A stretch of 64,000 nt of DNA from Agrilutibacter niabensis (GTDB taxonomy: Bacteria; Pseudomonadota; Gammaproteobacteria; Xanthomonadales; Xanthomonadaceae): positions 1,736,001 through 1,800,000 of the forward strand of contig NZ_JBHSNJ010000012.1 in NCBI RefSeq assembly GCF_042657165.1, read 5' to 3'. Numbering within the stretch: the stretch's first letter is position 1; the number at the start of each line of letters is the position of its first letter. A model generated the notes under the pieces. The model worked only from the letters and a program-made list of their open reading frames with translations. It did not search any database and was not told the DNA's origin. The position numbers and the translations under genes are program-made. Shown here piece after piece: positions 8,895-18,756 of the stretch.

Positions 8895-8919
8895 GATGGC
8901 GGGCCACTGGCCCGCCATC
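8895..8919. terminator. GC-rich hairpin between convergent genes
   Basis: Perfect inverted repeat with 11-base arms (GATGGCGGGCC / GGCCCGCCATC) and a 3-base loop, placed two bases after the acylase stop and 38 bases before the end of the convergent dapE. There is no T tract, so it may act as an RNA 3' end or stability hairpin in both directions. Its GGCGGGCC...GGCCCGCC core resembles the repeat at 16004-16057. Confidence 0.5.
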
Positions 8920-8956
8920 GGTTCAGGACCGCGCCTGCGAAGTAGGGCCGACGCCC

Positions 8957-10084
8957 TTACGCCAGCAACTTCCCGATCAGCTCGAGGTAGAGGTCGGGCA
9001 ACGCTTCCAGGTCTGCCACGGCGACATGCTCGTCGACCTTGTGGATGCTGGCATTTACCGGACCGATCTCGATGCACTGCGCACCCAGCGGCGCGATGAA
9101 GCGCGCGTCCGAGGTGCCGCCACCGGTGCTCTCCTCGGGCCTGCCCCCGGCGAACTTCGCCAGCACCTCGCGTGCCGTCGCACGCAGGGGGCCTTCGGGC
9201 GTGTGGAACGGCTCGCCGCCGCGATGCCAGTGCATGGCGTATTCCAGGCCGTGCGCTCGCAGGACGGCTTCGCATTCCTGCTCCAGTTGCGACGCCTGCC
9301 AGTTCGGGTTGTAGCGCAGGTTGAACAGCACGCGCAGCTCGCCCGGAATGACGTTGTTGGCACCGGTGCCGGCATTGATGTTGCTGACCTGGAAACTGGT
9401 CGGAGGGAACGTCTCGTAGCCCTCGTCCCACTGCCGCGATGCGAGTTCGGCCAGGGCCGGCATCGCCTGGTGGATCGGATTGCGCGCCTTCTCCGGATAC
9501 GCGACGTGGCCCTGGATCCCGCGCACGGTCAAGGTTGCCGACAGCGTGCCGCGACGCCCGACGCGCAACAGGTCCCCGAGCTTCGCTTTCGACGACGGCT
9601 CGCCGGTGATGCACCAGTCGATGCGCTCGCCCCGCTCGCGGAAGAGTTCGGCGACCTTGCGCACGCCATCGATCGCATCGCCTTCCTCGTCCGAGGTCAC
9701 CAGCAGCCCGACGCGGCCGCGGTGATCGGGATGAAGGGCGACGAAACGCTCCAGTGCGAGCACGAACGCGGCGACGCTGCCCTTCATGTCGGCTGCGCCG
9801 CGGCCGTACAGCAGGCCATCGCGAACCTCGGGCACGAACGGATCGCTGGCCCAGGCCTCGCGCGGCCCCGGCGGCACGACGTCGGTGTGGCCCAGGAGCA
9901 CCAGCGTCGGCGCGCCCTCGCCATGCGTCGCCCACAGGTTGTCGACGTCGCCGAAGCGCAGGTGCTCGCAATTGAAGCCCGCGCGTTGCAGGCGCTCGGC
10001 GATCAGCTGCTGGCAACCGGCATCGTCCGTCGTGATCGACGGGCGGGTGATCAGTTCCTTGGTGAGGTTGACGACCTCGCTCAT
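8957..10084 (-). CDS. dapE: Succinyl-diaminopimelate desuccinylase
   Basis: A 375-residue M20-family dinuclear zinc amidase. Motifs present: GHTDVVPPG with the first metal His and Asp, 'GRGAADMKGSVAAF' with the bridging Asp, and 'TSDEEGDAIDG' with the Glu pair. It hydrolyses N-succinyl-LL-2,6-diaminopimelate to succinate and LL-DAP in the lysine and peptidoglycan precursor pathway. The ATG at 10084 gives MSEVVNLTKELI, which fits relatives; a GTG four codons upstream (10096) would overlap the preceding stop by four bases and is an alternative. It is last in the map-glnD-dapD-arsC-like-dapE operon, with dapD two genes upstream. Confidence 0.95.
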   Translation of the reverse strand: MSEVVNLTKELITRPSITTDDAGCQQLIAERLQRAGFNCEHLRFGDVDNLWATHGEGAPTLVLLGHTDVVPPGPREAWASDPFVPEVRDGLLYGRGAADMKGSVAAFVLALERFVALHPDHRGRVGLLVTSDEEGDAIDGVRKVAELFRERGERIDWCITGEPSSKAKLGDLLRVGRRGTLSATLTVRGIQGHVAYPEKARNPIHQAMPALAELASRQWDEGYETFPPTSFQVSNINAGTGANNVIPGELRVLFNLRYNPNWQASQLEQECEAVLRAHGLEYAMHWHRGGEPFHTPEGPLRATAREVLAKFAGGRPEESTGGGTSDARFIAPLGAQCIEIGPVNASIHKVDEHVAVADLEALPDLYLELIGKLLA

Positions 10085-10092
10085 GCCCTCGT

Positions 10093-10467
10093 TCACCTGG
10101 CGGCCTTCGTGGGGGATATTCCGAACCGCTGCTTGAAGCCGTTGTCGCTGAAGCCCTGGGTGATCGCGCCATCATCGGTGACCACCACCGGCCGGCGGAT
10201 CAATTGCGGGTACTCCTTCAGCAGGAGCTTCCACTCGGCATCCGAGCCCGGCGACCTGCGGTTGTCAGGCAGGGTGCGCCAGGTGGTCGACGCCTTGTTG
10301 ATCATCGCGTCCCAGCCACCCAGTTTGTCCTTCCATTCCACCAGTGTTTCCGGCGCCTGCCGGCTGTCGCGGTAATCGACGAAGGTGTGGGCGACGTCGA
10401 AGCGGTCGAGCCACTTGCGCGCCTTCCTGCAGGTGTCGCAGTTGTTGAGGCCGTAGAGCGTGGTCAT
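10093..10467 (-). CDS. ArsC/Spx-family protein (YffB type)
   Basis: A 124-residue thioredoxin-fold protein with a CxxC motif near the N terminus ('YGLNNCDTCRKARKWL', residues 5-20) and the C-terminal 'RRPVVVTDDG' segment with the conserved Arg-Arg-Pro of the arsenate reductase family. Sequence style is that of the YffB/Spx-like subgroup, often found beside dapE or dapD in gammaproteobacteria, rather than of true arsenate reductases; it may be a glutathione-dependent thiol reductase. It starts three bases downstream of the dapD stop and ends next to the dapE start, so it is co-transcribed with both. Confidence 0.88.
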   Translation of the reverse strand: MTTLYGLNNCDTCRKARKWLDRFDVAHTFVDYRDSRQAPETLVEWKDKLGGWDAMINKASTTWRTLPDNRRSPGSDAEWKLLLKEYPQLIRRPVVVTDDGAITQGFSDNGFKQRFGISPTKAAR

Positions 10468-10470
10468 CGT

Positions 10471-11361
10471 CTATTCGGCCAGCCCGCGCAGCAGCTCGTT
10501 GATCGAGGTCTTCGAGCGCGTCTTCGCGTCGACCTGCTTGACGATCACCGCGCAGTAGAGGGAATGCGAGCCGTCCTTCGACGGGAGCTGTCCCGACACC
10601 ACCACGCTGTACGGCGGCACCGAGCCGTAGCTGATCTCGCCGGTCATGCGGTTGTAGACGCGGGTGGACTGCCCCAGGAACACCCCCATGCCGATCACGC
10701 TGTGGTGGCCGACGACGAAGCCTTCGACGACTTCCGAGCGGGCGCCGATGAAGCAATGGTCCTCGATGATCGTCGGTGATGCCTGCAGGGGTTCGAGCAC
10801 GCCGCCGATGCCGGCGCCGCCGCTGAGGTGGCAGTGCTTGCCCACCTGCGCGCAGGACCCGACCGTCGCCCAGGTGTCGACCATCGTGCCCTCGCCGACG
10901 TGTGCGCCGATGTTGACGAAACTCGGCATCAGCACGACGTCCTTGCCGATGTGCGCGCCGCGGCGCGCGATCGCACCGGGCACCACGCGCGCGCCGAGCT
11001 TGCGGAAGTCGTTCTCGCCGAAGCCCTGGAAGCGCGCGGGCACCTTGTCCCAGAACGGCGCCGGCTGCGCATCGACGAGTTGCATCTCGTTGACGCGGAA
11101 GTACAGCAGCACGGCCTTCTTCAGCCATTCGTTGACCTTCCAGCCGCCCTTGCCGTCCGGTTCGGCGACGCGGAACTCGCCCTTCTCCAGGCCTTCGATC
11201 ACGCGTTCCACCGTCGGCCGCGTGGAGCCGTCGATCTCGTCGGGCGTGAGCATGGTCCGGCGCTCGAAGGCGCTGTCGACCATGAACTTGAGCTCTTCGA
11301 CGCCCGGCCCCTTCGGCGCGGTCTTCTTCGCGACCTTGCGGGCCGGCTTCTTCTCGGTCAT
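10471..11361 (-). CDS. dapD: 2,3,4,5-tetrahydropyridine-2,6-dicarboxylate N-succinyltransferase
   Basis: A 296-residue acyltransferase with the hexapeptide-repeat left-handed beta-helix in its centre ('MPSFVNIGAHVGEGTMVDTWATVGSCAQVGK' region) and the DapD-specific N-terminal part 'EIDGSTRPTVERVIEGLE'. The first 17 residues are Lys/Ala-rich. It transfers succinyl from succinyl-CoA to tetrahydrodipicolinate in lysine/DAP synthesis. Its ATG overlaps the glnD stop by four bases (ATGA), so it is translationally coupled to glnD. The operon therefore holds two succinylase-branch DAP enzymes plus the nitrogen sensor. Confidence 0.95.
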   Translation of the reverse strand: MTEKKPARKVAKKTAPKGPGVEELKFMVDSAFERRTMLTPDEIDGSTRPTVERVIEGLEKGEFRVAEPDGKGGWKVNEWLKKAVLLYFRVNEMQLVDAQPAPFWDKVPARFQGFGENDFRKLGARVVPGAIARRGAHIGKDVVLMPSFVNIGAHVGEGTMVDTWATVGSCAQVGKHCHLSGGAGIGGVLEPLQASPTIIEDHCFIGARSEVVEGFVVGHHSVIGMGVFLGQSTRVYNRMTGEISYGSVPPYSVVVSGQLPSKDGSHSLYCAVIVKQVDAKTRSKTSINELLRGLAE

Positions 11362-13988
11362 TGCTTGTCTCCATCGAGGCAGGCGAGCAGCGCTTCGCGC
11401 AGCGCCTGCTGTTGCGGTTCGTCCAGCGGCTGGTTGCGCCGGTCGGTGATCTGGAATACGTCTTCGGCGCGTTCGCCGAAGGTGGCGATGCGCGCGTCAT
11501 GCACGCGCAGGCCCTGCTGGCGCAATACCTGCGTGACATCCGCGAGCAGCCCGGGGCGATCGTTGCACACCAGGCTCAGCATCGTCCGCCCCGCGCTTCC
11601 ACCGCTGCTGCTGCGGGCAACGATGTCGCCGAAATCGATCTGCACGGCAATGCGGAAATGCCGCAGGTGCCGGGGTTGGGTGCGCCGCGTTGGGCGGATG
11701 TTGTCTAGCGAACCCGACAGCGCCTGCGAGAGGTTGTGCTCGACCTCCTCCGCAGTGGGCGCCTGGCGCGGGTCGGACGGCACGACCTCGAAGCTGTCGA
11801 ACACCATGTCGTACGGCCCGTCGAGCAGGCGCGCCTGCTGGATGGCGAGCCCGAGGCGATCGAGCGTCGCGACGATCGCGGCGAACAGGCCGTCGCGATC
11901 GGGCGAATGCACGAACACTTCCAGCGCGCCTGCGCCGCCATTGACGGGCCGCGCGCGCACGCAGCCCTCGCCGGGTTCGACTTCACGCAGCGAGGCGGCC
12001 TGCCACGCGATCTGGTCCGGGCGGCCGCGTTCGAAGCCCGCCAGCGGCATGCGTGCGAACAGCGCCTCCACGTCGGCCCCGGTGCTGCCGAACGCCGTCA
12101 GCGTCTCCTTCGCTTCGTTTCGCGTCTCCGCGATGCGCTCGTCCGCGCGCACCGGATTCTCGAGGCCACGACGCAGCGCAAGCCGCGTGGCGGTATAGAG
12201 GTCGGCGAGCAGGCGATCCTTCCACGCGTTCCACAGCTTGGGCGAGGTGCCGGCGATGTCGGCGCAGGTAAGCAGGTAAAGGTTGTCGAGCCGCTCGCGG
12301 TCGGCGACGAGCCGGGCGAAGCGATGGATCACATCGGGATCGGCGATGTCCTGCTTCTGCGCGGTCATCGACATGAGCAGGTGCTGGCGCACCAGCCATT
12401 CCACCAGCGCGACGTCGCCTTCGGAAAGCCCGAGCGCCATGCAGAACTCGCGTGCATCGACCGCGCCGAGCTCGGAGTGGTCGCCGCCACGGCCCTTGCC
12501 GATGTCGTGGAACAGGCCAGCCAGCAGCAGCAGCTCCGGCTTGCGCAGGCGTGGCCATACCTCGTGGGCCAGGGAGAAACGCTCCTCGGGCTGCCCGGAG
12601 GCAAACGATTCCAGGTTCTTCAGCACGGCGAGCGTGTGCTGGTCGACCGTGAAGACATGGAACAGGTCGAACTGCATGCGCCCGGTCACCTGCAGGAACG
12701 CGGGAATCCAGCGTCCAAGCACGCCCAGGCGCGCCATGCGGCTCAGGGTCTTCACGGGAGAACGGCCACGCAGCAGCTGCAGGAACGCGCGACGCGCTTC
12801 CGCCGACGCGTCGCCGTAGGACTGGATTCGCGGGAGCGCCTCCGCCAGCGCGCGCGCCGTCTGCGAATGCAGGCCGCGGATGTCGTCGCGCGAAGCCCAC
12901 ATCGCGAGCCCCGCGAACAGGGCCGGCACGTCGCGCGGCCAGGCCGGATCACGCGCCGCCAGGTAACCGCGGCGCAACTCGAAGGTGTCGTCCAGCGGCT
13001 CCGGTCGCGCTTCGCCCTCGATCTGTTCCTCGAAGCGCTGCAGCAGGCGATCGCCAATGCGCAGGACACGACCGGCGCCGCGATAGAAGCCCTGCATCAT
13101 CTGCTCGACCGCGAGGCTGTCGGCGTTGTCGACGTGCCCCAGGCGTGCGGCCAGCAGCTTCTGGTAGTCGAAGCGCAGGCGCTCCTCGCGCTTGCCCGCC
13201 ACCAGGTGCAGGCCGAAGCGCAGGCGCGACAGCGCGCGGCGCTCGCCCTCCAGCGACTGCAGTTCCACCGCGCCCATCTGGCCCAGGGCCACCAGGGACT
13301 CGAAATCGGAGGTGCCGATGGTGCGCAATGCGATCCAGCGCAGCGTCTGCAGGTCGCGCAGCCCGCCCGGTCCTTCCTTGAGGTTTGGCTCGAGGTTGTC
13401 GGCGGTATCGCCGAAACGCGCGTGGCGGGCGCGCTGTTCCTCCCGCTTGGCGAGGAAGTAGTCGCGCGGCGGCCAGATCAGCTGCGGCGCAATCGCCGCC
13501 GCCAGTTGCGACGCGGCCTCGAGGTCCGCAGCCAGCATGCGCGCTTCCAGCAGGGCCGTGAGTACGGTGACGTCCTCGAGCGCGGCGCGCGTGCACTCGG
13601 TAGCGGAGCGCACCGCGTGTCCCACCGGCAGGCCCGCATCCCACAGCAGGGTAAAGAAGCGCGCCAGCGCCTCGGCGTTCGCGGCCTGGGCATCGGCTTC
13701 GCCGAGCACGAGCAGGTCGATGTCGGATTGCGGGAAAAGTTCGCCGCGCCCATAGCCGCCGACCGCGAACAGGGACAGAGCGGCGTCCTGCGGGAGGCAA
13801 TGCGACCACGCTTCGCGCACGACCGCGTCGACTTTCTGCGCGCGCGCCGCCAGCAGCCGGTCGATGTCGCCGTTATCGTCGAAGCGGGCGGCGAGCGCTG
13901 CGTCGGCTTCCGCGATCGCATTGCGCGTCGCCGCGGCCCACTGCGCGTCCGCGACCGGATTGGTGCCGGCGGCCGCGGGCGTGCTCAC
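11358..13988 (-). CDS. glnD: [Protein-PII] uridylyltransferase / uridylyl-removing enzyme
   Basis: An 876-residue protein starting at GTG 13988, whose GTGA overlaps the map stop; the longer frame upstream would lie within map and is rejected. Order of domains: nucleotidyltransferase with 'GGYGRGELFPQSDIDLLVL' (about 77-95), the PII-uridylyltransferase helical domain, an HD hydrolase domain with 'LFHDIGKGRGGDHSE' (about 490), and two C-terminal ACT domains that sense glutamine. It uridylylates PII proteins when glutamine is low and removes UMP when it is high, setting glutamine synthetase activity and nitrogen gene expression. Confidence 0.96.
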   Translation of the reverse strand: MSTPAAAGTNPVADAQWAAATRNAIAEADAALAARFDDNGDIDRLLAARAQKVDAVVREAWSHCLPQDAALSLFAVGGYGRGELFPQSDIDLLVLGEADAQAANAEALARFFTLLWDAGLPVGHAVRSATECTRAALEDVTVLTALLEARMLAADLEAASQLAAAIAPQLIWPPRDYFLAKREEQRARHARFGDTADNLEPNLKEGPGGLRDLQTLRWIALRTIGTSDFESLVALGQMGAVELQSLEGERRALSRLRFGLHLVAGKREERLRFDYQKLLAARLGHVDNADSLAVEQMMQGFYRGAGRVLRIGDRLLQRFEEQIEGEARPEPLDDTFELRRGYLAARDPAWPRDVPALFAGLAMWASRDDIRGLHSQTARALAEALPRIQSYGDASAEARRAFLQLLRGRSPVKTLSRMARLGVLGRWIPAFLQVTGRMQFDLFHVFTVDQHTLAVLKNLESFASGQPEERFSLAHEVWPRLRKPELLLLAGLFHDIGKGRGGDHSELGAVDAREFCMALGLSEGDVALVEWLVRQHLLMSMTAQKQDIADPDVIHRFARLVADRERLDNLYLLTCADIAGTSPKLWNAWKDRLLADLYTATRLALRRGLENPVRADERIAETRNEAKETLTAFGSTGADVEALFARMPLAGFERGRPDQIAWQAASLREVEPGEGCVRARPVNGGAGALEVFVHSPDRDGLFAAIVATLDRLGLAIQQARLLDGPYDMVFDSFEVVPSDPRQAPTAEEVEHNLSQALSGSLDNIRPTRRTQPRHLRHFRIAVQIDFGDIVARSSSGGSAGRTMLSLVCNDRPGLLADVTQVLRQQGLRVHDARIATFGERAEDVFQITDRRNQPLDEPQQQALREALLACLDGDKQ

Positions 13989-14761
13989 AGGTCGTTGTCG
14001 TCGCCCGGCAACCGGGTGAGGATCTCGACGCCGGTTTCGGTGACCGCGATGGTGTGTTCCCACTGCGCGGAGAGCTTGCGGTCCTTGGTGACCACGGTCC
14101 AGCCGTCCGGCAGCAGCTTGGTGTGGCGCTGGCCTTCATTGATCATCGGCTCGATCGTGAAGGTCATTCCAGGCTTGAGCACCAGGCCGTCGCCCGGTCG
14201 GCCGTAGTGGAGGACCTGCGGATCCTCGTGGTAGACCTTGCCGATACCGTGGCCGCAGTATTCACGCACCACGCTGAAACGTTCGCCTTCGGCGTACTGC
14301 TGGATGGCATGGCCGATGTCGCCCAGCGTCGCGCCCGGCTTCACCATGCGGATGCCGCGGAACATCGCTTCGCGGGTCACGTCGACCAGGCGCTTGGCCA
14401 TCACCGACGGCGTGCCGGCGAAATACATGCGGCTGGTGTCGCCGTGCCAGCCGTCCTTGATGACGGTGACATCGATGTTGACGATGTCGCCTTCCTTCAA
14501 GACCTTGGCCTCACTGGGGATGCCGTGGCAGATGACGTTGTTGACCGAGGTGCAGATCGTCGCCGGGAAACCCTTGTAGCCGACGTTGGCCGGGATCGCG
14601 TTCTGGACCTTGACGATATGGTCGTGGCAGACGCGGTCGAGCTCGGCCGTGGTCACACCGGGCTTCACGTGGGGAGCGACGATCTGCAGCACTTCGGCGG
14701 CCAGGCGGCCGGCGACGCGCATCTTCTCGATCTCGTCCGGGGTCTTGATGGTGATTGGCAT
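13985..14761 (-). CDS. map: Methionine aminopeptidase, type I
   Basis: A 258-residue enzyme starting MPITIKTPDEIEKMRVAGRLAAEVL at ATG 14761, the usual length and N terminus. Metal ligands are visible: the paired Asp in 'NIDVTVIKDGWHGDTSRMY', the His in 'YCGHGIGKVYHE', and the Glu residues of 'FTIEPMINEG' and 'QWEHTIAVTETG'. It removes the initiator methionine from nascent proteins. It is the first gene of the minus-strand operon and is divergent from rpsB, an arrangement widespread in gammaproteobacteria. Confidence 0.97.
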   Translation of the reverse strand: MPITIKTPDEIEKMRVAGRLAAEVLQIVAPHVKPGVTTAELDRVCHDHIVKVQNAIPANVGYKGFPATICTSVNNVICHGIPSEAKVLKEGDIVNIDVTVIKDGWHGDTSRMYFAGTPSVMAKRLVDVTREAMFRGIRMVKPGATLGDIGHAIQQYAEGERFSVVREYCGHGIGKVYHEDPQVLHYGRPGDGLVLKPGMTFTIEPMINEGQRHTKLLPDGWTVVTKDRKLSAQWEHTIAVTETGVEILTRLPGDDNDL

Positions 14762-15140
14762 CGGGGAATTATCGCCGATGTGGGGCGCGCCTTGGCCGGC
14801 GATCGCCAGAACCATGCGGCATGTTGCCGCCCGCGAGCCTCGATTGGACGGTTCAAGGCCTACGCCAGCCCCGAAAGCACCGCCGGGTTGCCCCGGGGGC
14901 GCCTGGACGGGCATAATTCCGCGGCTTTGCTGGGCCTTGGTCCCATGCAGAACCCGCCACGCCGGGCGACACCGGCGAATACACACCCGCTGCCACAGCC
15001 CGTGCCGGGGTGCTTCAGGCGACTGAAGTTCGGCCACGGAAGCAGCGGGGAGGCCCAACCCCGGAACCGTCGTCCCGCGCGCAGGCGTGGGGCCGCCGCA
15101 TCAACGACCCGCGGCCAGGTTCCTTATCGGAGTAACAGCA
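14762..15140. promoter_or_regulatory. Divergent map/rpsB intergenic region with rpsB promoter and long leader
   Basis: A 379-base gap with no credible gene. For rpsB, TTGCCC (14888-14893) and CATAAT (14912-14917), separated by 18 bases, form a good sigma-70 promoter, giving a leader of about 215 bases. The leader is GC-rich with several possible hairpins (for example around 14960-14985 and 15005-15075) and ends with GGAG seven bases before the rpsB ATG. rpsB leaders in other gammaproteobacteria carry a structured S2-binding autoregulatory element; that this one does too is inference. I did not find a clear promoter for map. Confidence 0.55.
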
Positions 15141-15953
<813 letters not shown>

Positions 15954-16003
15954 GAACCGCGTAATGCGGCCGCGCCACGCTGCGCGGCTGCGTTATCGCC
16001 TTC

Positions 16004-16057
16004 GTAGGGCGGGCCTTGGCCCGCCGTGCCGATCCGGCGGGCCAAGGCCCGCCCTAC
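16004..16057. repeat. Perfect 22-bp inverted repeat (REP-like) between rpsB and tsf
   Basis: Two perfect 22-base arms (16004-16025 and 16036-16057) separated by 10 bases. Each arm is itself a hairpin, with an 8-bp GGCGGGCC/GGCCCGCC stem around TT (or AA), and the outer ends are GTAGGG / CCCTAC. This nested palindrome is like the REP and SMAG-type elements known in xanthomonads and stenotrophomonads. It ends 21 bases before the tsf ATG and 13 bases before its ribosome site, so as RNA it would form a strong structure just upstream of tsf. Confidence 0.75.
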
Positions 16058-16078
16058 ATATCTTTTGAGGTAACCCCC

Positions 16079-16957
<879 letters not shown>

Positions 16958-16981
16958 CCTGCCCCGTCATCCGGTTGCACG

Positions 16982-17010
16982 AAAAAGCCGCGGGTTACCG
17001 CGGCTTTTTC
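16982..17010. terminator. Intrinsic terminator after tsf
   Basis: Stem GCCGCGG / CCGCGGC with a 4-base loop, flanked by AAAAA on the left and TTTTT on the right, so it can terminate both tsf and the convergent AIM24-family gene. Confidence 0.88.
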
Positions 17011-17043
17011 TTTAGTGAGTGAGCGTCGGACGGCGAGCCTGCC

Positions 17044-17772
17044 TCAGCTCAAGGCGCCGAGCAGCCCACCGCCACCGCCATTGCCCTGTTGCTGGAAATA
17101 GACCTCCTCGTACGGCTGCACTACCACCCAGCCGGTGCCGGCGAACTTCAGCTGGATGCTTTCGCCCGAGCCGCGCCCAAACAACGTGCCCAGCGAAATA
17201 TCGGTCACGATGTCCGGGGTCAGCGTTCCCGACCATGCGACGGTCGCATTCGGATCGGTGAACACCGGCTGCTCCGGCGTCACCGCCAGCGTAAGCGGTT
17301 CGTAGTGCGAGGTGATCGCCACGACGCCGTTGCCCTGCAGGCGCATGTTGAACAGACCGCCGGACGCCATGCCGGCGACCTTGCGCATCATCTTGATGTC
17401 GGACTGGATCCCGTCCTCGTAGGCGAGCACGTCGTTGCCGTTGACGAAGATCGCCTCGCCGCCCAGGCGCAACAGCGTGATCTTCTTGCCGGCATCGGCG
17501 ATGTACACGCGGCCGTTGCCTTCCATCTTCATCATCTGCGTGCCTTCACCACTGATCGCCTTCTTCAGCAGGTTGCCCAGGCCCTGCTCCATCATTCCCT
17601 GCCGCGTGAACTTGACGCCGCCGCGGTGGGCCACCATTGAGCCCGACTTCGCCCAGATGCGTCCGTTCAATTTGACCTCGAGCAGGTGCGAGCTTTCCAG
17701 CTCGAATGCCTCGGCGCTGCGGTCCTGCTGCTTCGACTCCTCCACGAACTCGCTCAAATTCCTGATCGCCAC
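17044..17772 (-). CDS. AIM24 family protein (TIGR00266 type)
   Basis: A 242-residue protein of the AIM24 family, a beta-rich fold found in bacteria and, in eukaryotes, in mitochondria, whose bacterial role is poorly known. The 'SGSMVAHRGGVKF' and Gly-rich C-terminal end 'QQQGNGGGGGLLGALS' are typical. The start is taken as GTG 17772 (VAIRNLSEFVEE) because AGGAGAG lies seven bases upstream; the ATG options further upstream have no comparable site. No signal peptide or membrane segment is seen. It is convergent with tsf, sits within the otherwise conserved tsf-pyrH interval, and is not obviously part of an operon. Confidence 0.85.
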   Translation of the reverse strand: MAIRNLSEFVEESKQQDRSAEAFELESSHLLEVKLNGRIWAKSGSMVAHRGGVKFTRQGMMEQGLGNLLKKAISGEGTQMMKMEGNGRVYIADAGKKITLLRLGGEAIFVNGNDVLAYEDGIQSDIKMMRKVAGMASGGLFNMRLQGNGVVAITSHYEPLTLAVTPEQPVFTDPNATVAWSGTLTPDIVTDISLGTLFGRGSGESIQLKFAGTGWVVVQPYEEVYFQQQGNGGGGGLLGALS

Positions 17773-17883
17773 ATCTCTCTCCTGGGTTGCGGGGTGGTAC
17801 CGCGTCTTGCGGGACATGGATGATAGGAGAACTGCAGGGCACGGCACGCTGCTCCACCGGTCCGGGGTGCTGGCCGTATCGGC

Positions 17884-17889
17884 TACAAT
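17884..17889 (+). promoter_or_regulatory. Probable -10 element of pyrH
   Basis: TACAAT preceded by GGC (an extended GC start common to several genes here), 47 bases upstream of the pyrH ATG. No convincing -35 hexamer is visible at 16-19 bases upstream. Confidence 0.5.
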
Positions 17890-17936
17890 TCCGGCGCTTT
17901 GCCAAGTCGCGTTGTCCCAACCGCCCGAGGTCGCCC

Positions 17937-18668
17937 ATGTCCCAGCTCGCCTATCGCCGTGTCCTGCTGAAACTGTCCGGCGAGGCCCTGATGGGGAGCG
18001 AGGATTACGGCATCGACCCGGCGGTCCTCAACCGCCTGGCGCACGAAGTCATCGAAGCGCAGCAGGCCGGCGCCGAAGTGGGGCTGGTGATCGGCGGCGG
18101 CAACATCTTCCGCGGCGCGGGCCTTGCGGCAGGCGGCATGGACCGGGTGACCGGCGACCAGATGGGCATGCTGGCGACCGTGATCAACGCGCTGGCGATG
18201 CAGGACGCGCTGGAGAAGCTCGGCGCCAAGTGCCGGGTAATGAGCGCGATCAAGATCAACGACGTGTGCGAGGACTACATCCGTCGCCGCGCCGTGCGCC
18301 ACATGGAGAAGGGCCGGATCGCGATCTTCGCCGCCGGCACGGGCAATCCGTTCTTCACGACCGACTCGGGGGCCGCGCTGCGTGCCATCGAAGTCGGCGC
18401 TGACCTGCTGCTGAAGGCCACCAAGGTCGACGGCGTGTACGACAAGGATCCGAAGAAGCACGCCGATGCCGTGCGCTTCGAGAAGCTGAGCTACGACGAA
18501 GTAATCGCCCGCAACCTGCAGGTGATGGACACCGCCGCCTTCGCCCTGTGCCGCGACAGCGACCTTCCACTGCGCATCTTCGACATGAGCCAGCCTGGCG
18601 TGCTGTTGCGCATCCTGCGTGGCGAATCGATCGGCACGCTGGTGCAGGGACGCAATCCGGGCCTGTAA
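17937..18668 (+). CDS. pyrH: UMP kinase
   Basis: A 243-residue amino-acid-kinase-fold enzyme starting MSQLAYRRVLLKLSGEALMG at ATG 17937. Motifs: 'KLSGEAL' phosphate loop, 'VIGGGNIFRG', 'AAGTGNPFFTTDSGAALRA' and 'KATKVDGVYDKDPKKH'. It phosphorylates UMP to UDP in pyrimidine nucleotide synthesis and is normally hexameric and UTP-inhibited. The following frr is displaced by an inserted transporter gene. Confidence 0.97.
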   Translation: MSQLAYRRVLLKLSGEALMGSEDYGIDPAVLNRLAHEVIEAQQAGAEVGLVIGGGNIFRGAGLAAGGMDRVTGDQMGMLATVINALAMQDALEKLGAKCRVMSAIKINDVCEDYIRRRAVRHMEKGRIAIFAAGTGNPFFTTDSGAALRAIEVGADLLLKATKVDGVYDKDPKKHADAVRFEKLSYDEVIARNLQVMDTAAFALCRDSDLPLRIFDMSQPGVLLRILRGESIGTLVQGRNPGL

Positions 18669-18756
18669 CACCCCTGCCGGGACGCTGGTCCTCCACGACG
18701 ACGGCGGCTTCCGGACGCAATAGTGTTGCGGCCCGACCGCATGACAGGATTGCCGA

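Noticed and set aside
10093..10467. True arsenate reductase.
   Set aside because: It has a CxxC rather than the usual single-Cys active site with arsenate partners, and sits in a DAP/GlnD operon with no ars genes, so YffB-like is the safer call.
14762..15058. N-terminal extension of map reaching toward rpsB.
   Set aside because: The extra 99 residues are low-complexity and cover the rpsB promoter; the ATG at 14761 gives the standard 258-residue enzyme.
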